Virus record (IMG/VR): IMGVR_UViG_3300020204_000216
Location: 1-32,558 of that record
Source of the DNA: a virus
DNA length: 32,558 bases
Direction: 5' to 3' (one strand)
Of the stretch, positions 27,424 to 32,558 are shown piece after piece (the stretch's first letter is position 1; each line of letters begins with the position of its first letter). The notes beneath the pieces are model-generated. The model saw nothing but the letters and a program-made list of their open reading frames with translations, did not search any database and was not told the DNA's origin. The position numbers were made by a program, and so were the translations under genes.

Positions 27424-28194
27424 ATGGAACAACTTAGTTTTTCTACCGGCAATGCCAAACTTGGTAAACGATTAATCTTTTCGTTGCCTGCTGGTTATAC
27501 ATGTCCGCACGCTGGTGTGTGCAAAACTATGGCTGATCGTACCACAGGGAAGATCATTGATCTGCCACAAGAGAATGGTCCTAGCTGGCAAGACTATCGC
27601 TGCTTTGCTGCAATGGCAGAGACTAGGCCAGGCGTACGTGATTCACGTTGGGGTAACTGGGATCTGATCAAGGAAGTAATGTATTCTGTTGATCGACCAG
27701 AAGAAAAACTTGTATTGTTAACTCAACTTATTCATGAATCAATTCAAGCTGCACAACCCGTACGTGAACCTTGTGATCTTGTACGTGTACATGAGAGTGG
27801 TGATTTTTATACTGAGTTGTATTTCCGTGCATGGCTCCAGGTTGCTAGACAAAATCCTGATGTTAAGTTTTATGCCTACACAAAATCTTTGGGTATGTGG
27901 TATGAGTTACGTCATGTAATTCCAGATAACTTTTATCTGACTGCATCAGTTGGTGGTACGCTTGACTACCTGCTTCCCAAGTATCCAGAAGTATTTTATC
28001 GTGTTGCTTATGTTGTATACACAGAAGAACAGGCTGAGCAAATGGGATTGGAAATTGACCACGATGACAGTCATTGCTTTGGTCCCAGCTCTTTTGCTTT
28101 ACTTGTACATAATGTTCAACGTGCTGGATCCGAAGCATCCAAAGCACTGGCGGCTCGACGCAAGAACGGTCAATGGACTGGTTACAAAAAATAA
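27424..28194 (+). CDS. GP88-family-like protein
   Basis: A 256-residue protein from ATG 27424 (MEQLSFSTGNAKLGKRLIFS); an in-frame TTG at 27400 lies in the pseudoknot. It has the features I associate with the phage Gp88 family: N-G-K-L-G start, CPHAGVC at 27-33, a third Cys at 60, and the central RVHESGDFYTELYFRAW at 121-137, followed by FYAYTKSLGMW. The conserved Cys and S-G-D-F suggest a metal site, but no activity is established for the family as far as I know. It sits between thyX and the polymerase, and ends before a strong terminator. Confidence 0.7.
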   Translation: MEQLSFSTGNAKLGKRLIFSLPAGYTCPHAGVCKTMADRTTGKIIDLPQENGPSWQDYRCFAAMAETRPGVRDSRWGNWDLIKEVMYSVDRPEEKLVLLTQLIHESIQAAQPVREPCDLVRVHESGDFYTELYFRAWLQVARQNPDVKFYAYTKSLGMWYELRHVIPDNFYLTASVGGTLDYLLPKYPEVFYRVAYVVYTEEQAEQMGLEIDHDDSHCFGPSSFALLVHNVQRAGSEASKALAARRKNGQWTGYKK

Positions 28195-28220
28195 AATACT
28201 GATTGGCTGACATAGTTGCA

Positions 28221-28271
28221 TTCCAGAAGAAGGACAGTATCATTTAACTGTTCTTTCTTCTGGAACTTTTT
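28221..28271 (+). terminator. Strong terminator abutting the next start codon
   Basis: TTCCAGAAGAA-GGACAGT (28221-28238) pairs with ACTGTTC-T-TTCTTCTGGAA (28247-28265): 18 bp with one bulged T, loop ATCATTTA, then CTTTTT. The GTG start of the next gene begins at 28272, directly after the T-run. Termination here would switch off the downstream polymerase block. Confidence 0.85.
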
Positions 28272-28505
28272 GTGTCTTACGTTATTGCTACATGTAAAGA
28301 TGGTGTTAACTATTGCGTCCGAGCAGATTCAAATAAGAACAAGTTCGTCTTGATTCCTGTAGAATCTGATTCGGATCTGTCCAAAGTTTTTTGCCATCCA
28401 TATCGCGTTGGTGCAGCACAGATCTTGCAATGGATTATTGAACATGACTCAGATCTCGCCTGTCAAAAACTTGAAGTTTCCGCTGAAGGCAAGTTCAGAG
28501 GTTGA
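28272..28505 (+). CDS. Hypothetical protein ahead of DNA polymerase (GTG start)
   Basis: A 77-residue protein beginning at a GTG directly behind the terminator (SYVIATCKDGVNYCVRADSN). It is beta-rich, then helical (VGAAQILQWIIEHDSDLACQ). No ribosome binding site or other in-frame start is present. Its 3' end overlaps the polymerase start by 62 bases. No family is recognised; the pairing suggests translational coupling to the polymerase. Confidence 0.55.
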   Translation: MSYVIATCKDGVNYCVRADSNKNKFVLIPVESDSDLSKVFCHPYRVGAAQILQWIIEHDSDLACQKLEVSAEGKFRG

Positions 28506-30309
28506 GAAGTATTACGTGTTCGATTTGGAGACCGATAATCTTTATGACAAAGTCACGAAGATACATTGCTTGGTACTGTATGATGTCCAGCGAAAACAAA
28601 CTTTTACTTATGGGCCTGATGATATTGCTAGTGGTCTCGAGCATTTGGCTCGGGCTCATGTGCTCATTGGCCATAACATCCTGTTCTACGACTTACCTGT
28701 AATTCGTAAACTTTATCCGTTCTATACGTTTAGAGCTGCACGAATTATTGATACACTCATTTGTACTCGACTCATCTGGCCCAAAGAAAAACTGTATGAC
28801 CTTGATGAAGAACAATATACGGAGGTTCCAAAGGGCCTCCGTGGTTCAGCCTCACTTAAAGCGTGGGGTTATCGGTTGGCTGATTACAAGATTGACTTCA
28901 AAGATTTTTCAGAATACTCCGAAGCAATGGCAGACTACTGCCGTCAAGACGTGGCAGTTACCACAAAACTATTTGAAAAAATCCAAAAACAAAACTATCC
29001 AGAACCTGCACTCAAACTTGAACATGACTTTGCTGGATGCATTGAAGCACAAGTGCGAACAGGTTTTTCTTTTGATGTGGATGCAGCTCTTGATCTGGTG
29101 GATAGTCTCAGAGCAAAAGAAACAGAACTTGAAACACACTTAAAAGAAATCTTTCCACCCATTGAACACAAAGAAGTATTTGTACCAAAGGTCAATAACA
29201 AAACACGTGGTTATGTAAAGGGGGTTCCATTTGAAAAAGTTCGACTGGAAGAATTTAATCCTGGATCCAGGCAACAAATTGTCAGTAGGCTCCAGCAGAA
29301 GTATGGATGGAAATCAAGTAAATCAACTGAAAAAGGAAACCCTGTCCTTGATGATGACGTACTTGAACAGTTGCCTTACCCAGAAGCCAAACCATTAGCT
29401 GAGTACATGCTGATTGAGAAACGTCTTGGTCAGATTGCTGATGGTAAAAATGCTTGGCTTAAGTTAGTCAACAATGAAACAGGATGTATTCATGGTGACG
29501 TTGTAACAAACGGATGTATTACTGGTCGCTGCAGTCATCGCAACCCCAACATGGCTCAGGTACCAGCAGCATACTCACCTTACGGAAAAGAATGTAGATC
29601 TTTGTTTCATGCACCAGATGGTTGGAACTTAATTGGTGTAGATGCTAAAGCTCTTGAACTTAGGTGCCTTGCTGGTTACCTTGCTTACTGGGATGATGGC
29701 GAGTATGCACGTGTAGTAACAGATGAATCAATTGATATTCACGTTTATAATCAAGAACGTTTTGGTGTGGCTACCAGAGACATAAGTAAGCGTTTACTTT
29801 ATGCTGTGGCTTATGGAGCTGGTGCACTTAAAGCAGGAACTGTTATTGATCCGAATGAAAAAAATGAAGTAGTTCTGCGCAAACTAGGTAGTACTGCAAT
29901 TAATTCATTCATGGATGGTGTACCAGCACTACGTAAACTTAAAGAGCATCTTGCAAAAACACTACAAGAAAACAATTGGTTACGTGGTTTAGATAAACGT
30001 ATTCTTTATTGTAGATCAGATTTCAAAGCATTAAATGTTTTATTGCAATCAGCAGGTGCATTAATTATGAAGCAAGTTGTTATTAACATTCATACAGATA
30101 TGGATGAACTTGGTTATGTACATGGTGTTGATTGGCAACAAGCTGCGATGATTCATGATGAAGTTCAGTTAGCTTGCAAACCCGAATTAACAGACATTCT
30201 TAAGTCTGTAGCACTGGATGCTTTTCCAAAGGCTCAACAATTCTTTAACTTCCGTTGTCCTATCGATGGCGATGCTAAAGTAGGCTGCACCTGGTTTGAT
30301 ACGCACTGA
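28444..30309 (+). CDS. polA: T7-type DNA polymerase (family A) with 3'-5' exonuclease
   Basis: A 621-residue replicative polymerase from ATG 28444 (MTQISPVKNLKFPLKASSEV). The 3'-5' exonuclease has Exo I VFDLETD at 25-31 and Exo II LIGHNILFYDLPVI at 74-87. The polymerase has TGRCSHRNPNMAQVP at 360-374, motif A VDAKALELRCLAGYL at 399-413 (Asp400), motif B RDISKRLLYAVAYGAG at 445-460 (Lys449, Tyr453) and motif C IHDEVQ at 570-575. These follow T7 gp5 closely, and the O-helix position is Tyr as in T7. All catalytic residues are present. In T7 the processivity factor is host thioredoxin; no obvious T7-type loop was checked for here. Confidence 0.97.
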   Translation: MTQISPVKNLKFPLKASSEVEKYYVFDLETDNLYDKVTKIHCLVLYDVQRKQTFTYGPDDIASGLEHLARAHVLIGHNILFYDLPVIRKLYPFYTFRAARIIDTLICTRLIWPKEKLYDLDEEQYTEVPKGLRGSASLKAWGYRLADYKIDFKDFSEYSEAMADYCRQDVAVTTKLFEKIQKQNYPEPALKLEHDFAGCIEAQVRTGFSFDVDAALDLVDSLRAKETELETHLKEIFPPIEHKEVFVPKVNNKTRGYVKGVPFEKVRLEEFNPGSRQQIVSRLQQKYGWKSSKSTEKGNPVLDDDVLEQLPYPEAKPLAEYMLIEKRLGQIADGKNAWLKLVNNETGCIHGDVVTNGCITGRCSHRNPNMAQVPAAYSPYGKECRSLFHAPDGWNLIGVDAKALELRCLAGYLAYWDDGEYARVVTDESIDIHVYNQERFGVATRDISKRLLYAVAYGAGALKAGTVIDPNEKNEVVLRKLGSTAINSFMDGVPALRKLKEHLAKTLQENNWLRGLDKRILYCRSDFKALNVLLQSAGALIMKQVVINIHTDMDELGYVHGVDWQQAAMIHDEVQLACKPELTDILKSVALDAFPKAQQFFNFRCPIDGDAKVGCTWFDTH

Positions 30310-30310
30310 C

Positions 30311-30457
30311 ATGACTGATTGGAAAGCTACTGCAAAACAACTGCATGAAATTGCAACTTTCTTTTTTCATTCTCATTTTGATTCATCATTAAGAAATGAT
30401 GGTGCTCTTTTTGAAAAGTATGTAGAGTATTTAGATGAGATAAAAAAAGAATTTTAA
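30311..30457 (+). CDS. Hypothetical small protein
   Basis: A 48-residue protein: MTDWKATAKQLHEIATFFFH, then SHFDSSLRNDGALFEKYVEY and DEIKKEF. It starts just after the polymerase stop and ends before pseudoknot copy 5, filling the gap in frame. No family is recognised. Confidence 0.55.
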   Translation: MTDWKATAKQLHEIATFFFHSHFDSSLRNDGALFEKYVEYLDEIKKEF

Positions 30458-30463
30458 TTGTTC

Positions 30464-30490
30464 CGTCCCAGGTATGACGTTAAACTGCCT
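30464..30490 (+). promoter_or_regulatory. H-type pseudoknot element, copy 5 of 6 (upstream of SSB)
   Basis: Stem 1: CGTC (30464-30467) with GACG (30476-30479). Stem 2: AGGTA (30470-30474) with TGCCT (30486-30490), with G-C pairs where copies 2-4 have A-T and an A-T pair where they have G-C. Loop TTAAAC is kept. The SSB ATG follows after 21 bases. The T4 gene 32 mRNA has a pseudoknot at the same kind of place. Confidence 0.85.
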
Positions 30491-30511
30491 TACCACCAAC
30501 TGTTTGATCTC

Positions 30512-31327
30512 ATGAATCTTTCATTCCTTTGTGCACAAACTGCCGAAGCTCCTAAAGAAAAAGCAATTAGCGAAAGCTCTTTTGCAACCGTATGTAATGT
30601 GTTGTTGCCTCCAGTAGGTAACAAAGCTCCAACCCCAATTCAACTAAATGTTTATGGTAAAGCTGCTGAACGATTTGCCCGTATTCCAGCCGGTGCACAG
30701 ATCTACATTCACGGCGCCAAGCTTCGATATGATCTCGATACGAAAACGTATTCCTTACATGGAGGAATTGTTGCGCAAGTTGACGCATCATTCCCAATCC
30801 TCAATACAGTTGTTCTCAGCGGACGCTGTGTTAAGGACATCGATCAAGATGATGCACGTGCATTCAAAACTACGGCCGATGGGTTGATGATCTGTAATCA
30901 AACCCTTGGTGTTAATACAGGTCGTAATCAATCAGATCTGTTTAACTTCTATGCAATTAACGCTGCAGAAGATAAGTTAAACTATGCTGAACTTCTTGTT
31001 AACTTTACACGTAAAGGTGTGGGGCTTACGATCCAGGGGAGACTGGTAACAGATGCCTGGACAGATAAAGAAACCAAAGAGAAGAAGGTTGCTACCAAGA
31101 TTCAGTTGGTGTCAATGACCTTGGCACCTAAAGGAAACAATGAAGCCAAACCAATTCAACCGCAAACAACCGTTGCTTCTGGCTCAGGAGTAGCTAGCCT
31201 GTGGGGTGGAAAGGTTGCTGAAGATCTTGCTGAACCTTGGGGTGCGCAGACTGGTACCAGCCTTCCTGATCTTCCTGGTTACGCAATGGCTTCAGTTACC
31301 GATGACGATGGAGAACCTCCTTTCTGA
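30512..31327 (+). CDS. Single-stranded DNA-binding protein, two OB folds, acidic tip
   Basis: A 271-residue protein from ATG 30512 (MNLSFLCAQTAEAPKEKAIS); an upstream TTG lies before the pseudoknot. Residues 22-90 look like one OB fold (FATVCNVLLPPVGN, TPIQLNVYGKAAERF, GAQIYIHGAKLRYD) and 97-206 a second (NTVVLSGRCVKDIDQ, LLVNFTRKGVGLTIQGRLVT, ATKIQLVSMTLAP). Residues 207-260 are a flexible Pro/Gly/Ala-rich linker, and the end TDDDGEPPF matches the acidic tip by which SSBs recruit partners. It coats single-stranded DNA in replication and lies next to the polymerase. Tandem OB folds make it longer than a bacterial SSB. Confidence 0.75.
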   Translation: MNLSFLCAQTAEAPKEKAISESSFATVCNVLLPPVGNKAPTPIQLNVYGKAAERFARIPAGAQIYIHGAKLRYDLDTKTYSLHGGIVAQVDASFPILNTVVLSGRCVKDIDQDDARAFKTTADGLMICNQTLGVNTGRNQSDLFNFYAINAAEDKLNYAELLVNFTRKGVGLTIQGRLVTDAWTDKETKEKKVATKIQLVSMTLAPKGNNEAKPIQPQTTVASGSGVASLWGGKVAEDLAEPWGAQTGTSLPDLPGYAMASVTDDDGEPPF

Positions 31328-31329
31328 TC

Positions 31330-31596
31330 ATGACTGAAAAACAGTTTAACCACTTTGAATTCAAACATGTTGATGATAACACCACAATAACAAACACTGT
31401 TAACGCAATGTTTGTTGGTGAAATTATTGATTCATTCATTTGTTTTCTTCGTGGATGCGGTCATTACGACAAAGCAATTTATGAGCACATGTCTTCTGTA
31501 TCAGAAGAATATTTTGATATGGAAGAACGCCGCAACAATGAACTGTTAAGGAAGTTTAATCTTCCAGCTCCAAACCTTGACCTTGGTCTAAAGTGA
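31330..31596 (+). CDS. Hypothetical acidic protein
   Basis: An 88-residue protein starting MTEKQFNHFEFKHVDDNTTI, with a helix (GEIIDSFICFLRGCGHYDKA) and a charged end (EERRNNELLRKFNLPAPNLD). It begins 2 bases after the SSB stop, so it is likely co-translated with SSB. No family is recognised. Confidence 0.6.
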   Translation: MTEKQFNHFEFKHVDDNTTITNTVNAMFVGEIIDSFICFLRGCGHYDKAIYEHMSSVSEEYFDMEERRNNELLRKFNLPAPNLDLGLK

Positions 31597-31600
31597 GATA

Positions 31601-31628
31601 CGTCCTGGGTACGACGTTAAACTTCCCA
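31601..31628 (+). promoter_or_regulatory. H-type pseudoknot element, copy 6 of 6
   Basis: Stem 1: CGTC (31601-31604) with GACG (31613-31616). Stem 2: TGGGTA (31606-31611) with TTCCCA (31623-31628), one T-T mismatch and G-C pairs in place of A-T. Loop TTAAAC is kept. ATG 31649 follows after a G-free 20-base leader. Confidence 0.8.
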
Positions 31629-31648
31629 TCCACCAACTCAACAATCCA

Positions 31649-32558
31649 ATGACTGAATCAGTCCTTGACCTACTAAGAAAACCTGACCCTGCTGAAGAAC
31701 CCACCAAAGAAACTACTACCGAAAAACTTCCGACCAAAGTTATGACTACTAAGAAAACATCTGCGCTTGCTACCAGGAGCCTTGACTCGTTCAAGCTTTT
31801 TCAATCTAAAGAATTTGTTTCGGGGTATCAAAACCTCGTCACGATCCAGCCTCTTAACAAGTCCAAGACACGAGGTTGGTTTGTGCGGAACACAGATCTT
31901 GACACTTGCGGATGGAACGCCACTGAAGATCAGTTTGCTAAAGGTTCAGTCATTTGGAACTACAAGCAAACTTTCGGTATGGCTCCCAACACTTCAATTG
32001 AAGAGGGACTCAATTTCACTGAGCCTCGAATTCAAATCCTTTTGCGTTCCCCGCTTATGGTGGAAGAAACTTCAGGGATGAGGCAAACGATTGGTACGTT
32101 TGATAACCCTGAGGTCAAAGAACTTTGGGATGCAGACAAGGTTGCATCTGATCTTGCTAACAGCAAGGGTGAGATGTACCGTCGTAAGTACAGTGTACGT
32201 ACCAAGTATCTGGTTTATATCCTGACCCAGGATAACAAACGTGCACACAAGATCCCTATGGTTCTTACCTTGAAGGGACTTAATGGCACGGATGCGAGCG
32301 ATAAGATCAAGATGTACGAACGTGAGATGTCCAAGTGTTTGAGTAAAGCACTGGACTCTGAAGTGCCGCTTGCATTCAACGAAAAGTTTTATGCAACCAC
32401 AGTGTTTGTACCAGTGCTTGCTAATGAGATGCGCGGTGCCAACAACGTTGAGATTTGCGCAATTGAATCCTTTGAGATTCCAGAATACAACACTCAAGAT
32501 GAAGCAATGAGTTCACTGCATCGCCTCAGTATTCCCGATGAAGATCGTGAATCAACTT
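31649..32558 (+). CDS. DUF5895-like protein (partial, C-terminus beyond window)
   Basis: The frame is open from ATG 31649 (MTESVLDLLRKPDPAEEPTK) to the window edge, 303 codons without a stop. After a Thr/Lys-rich N-terminus (about 45 residues) comes a domain with strands GYQNLVTIQPLNKSKTRGWF, a G-W-x2-T-x2-Q step, and GLNFTEPRIQILLRSPLMVE, a pattern I associate with DUF5895 of cyanobacteria and their phages. It follows SSB and a pseudoknot element, so a replication or recombination role is likely but not shown. The domain call is from memory of the pattern. Confidence 0.6.
   Translation, partial: MTESVLDLLRKPDPAEEPTKETTTEKLPTKVMTTKKTSALATRSLDSFKLFQSKEFVSGYQNLVTIQPLNKSKTRGWFVRNTDLDTCGWNATEDQFAKGSVIWNYKQTFGMAPNTSIEEGLNFTEPRIQILLRSPLMVEETSGMRQTIGTFDNPEVKELWDADKVASDLANSKGEMYRRKYSVRTKYLVYILTQDNKRAHKIPMVLTLKGLNGTDASDKIKMYEREMSKCLSKALDSEVPLAFNEKFYATTVFVPVLANEMRGANNVEICAIESFEIPEYNTQDEAMSSLHRLSIPDEDREST

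Noticed and set aside
1-32558. CRISPR arrays, insertion sequences, rRNA, integrase or att sites
   Set aside because: None seen; the repeated sequences are regulatory elements at gene borders, not spacer arrays or mobile-element ends.

Overview
The window reads as a fragment of a tailed double-stranded DNA phage genome, most likely a cyanophage. The phage assignment rests on a large terminase, a portal-like protein, a run of virion-type proteins, a T7-type family A DNA polymerase, ThyX, single-stranded-DNA-binding (SSB) proteins, a tRNA and dozens of short tightly packed genes. The cyanobacterial link is an inference from an AbrB-like protein of the cyanophage type, a DUF5895-like protein and DnaA-box-like sites of the TTTTCCACA type. 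No host gene is present.

Layout. Positions 1-13319 are transcribed leftward. They carry, in order of transcription, a 1072-residue virion-type protein, a series of Gly/Ala-rich proteins with hydrophobic stretches, a DUF4214-like protein, three small proteins with a shared FD-L-D-K-Y type motif, a candidate small terminase that may need a +1 frameshift, the large terminase, a membrane/coiled-coil protein, an AbrB-like protein and a portal-like protein cut by the window edge. Positions 13320-13411 are the divergent junction. From 13412 to the end everything is rightward: first a zone of very short unknown genes (13.4-26.7 kb) with a PcfJ-like protein, an HNH endonuclease, a DUF4236-like protein, two proteins with a helix-turn-helix tail and one tRNA; then a nucleotide/replication block with ThyX, a GP88-like protein, DNA polymerase, a tandem OB-fold SSB and a DUF5895-like protein cut by the right edge. 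A second small OB-fold protein lies at 16.2 kb. An inverted pair of DnaA-box-like sites at 14.3 kb marks a possible replication origin near the junction.

The most unusual part is not a gene. The rightward arm carries several families of repeated, apparently structured RNA elements in the gaps just upstream of selected start codons. (1) Six copies of a roughly 28-nt element that folds as an H-type pseudoknot, with invariant loop UUAAAC and compensatory changes in both stems. They precede 14505, 17500, the PcfJ-like gene, the GP88-like gene, the SSB gene and the DUF5895-like gene. (2) Four copies of a stem with an invariant 3' UAAGU bulge and a GGGCAU 5' side, 26-31 nt before four small genes. 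(3) Four copies of a tandem hairpin joined by a UUU(C)UGCAG linker. (4) A duplicated regulatory cassette at 14.46-14.98 kb in which the flanking sequence is conserved but the enclosed genes differ. Many of the start codons that follow have no Shine-Dalgarno sequence and a G-poor CAACTCAAC-type leader. I read these as post-transcriptional operators grouping dispersed early genes into regulons, by analogy with the T4 gene 32 pseudoknot operator. The binding partner is unknown.
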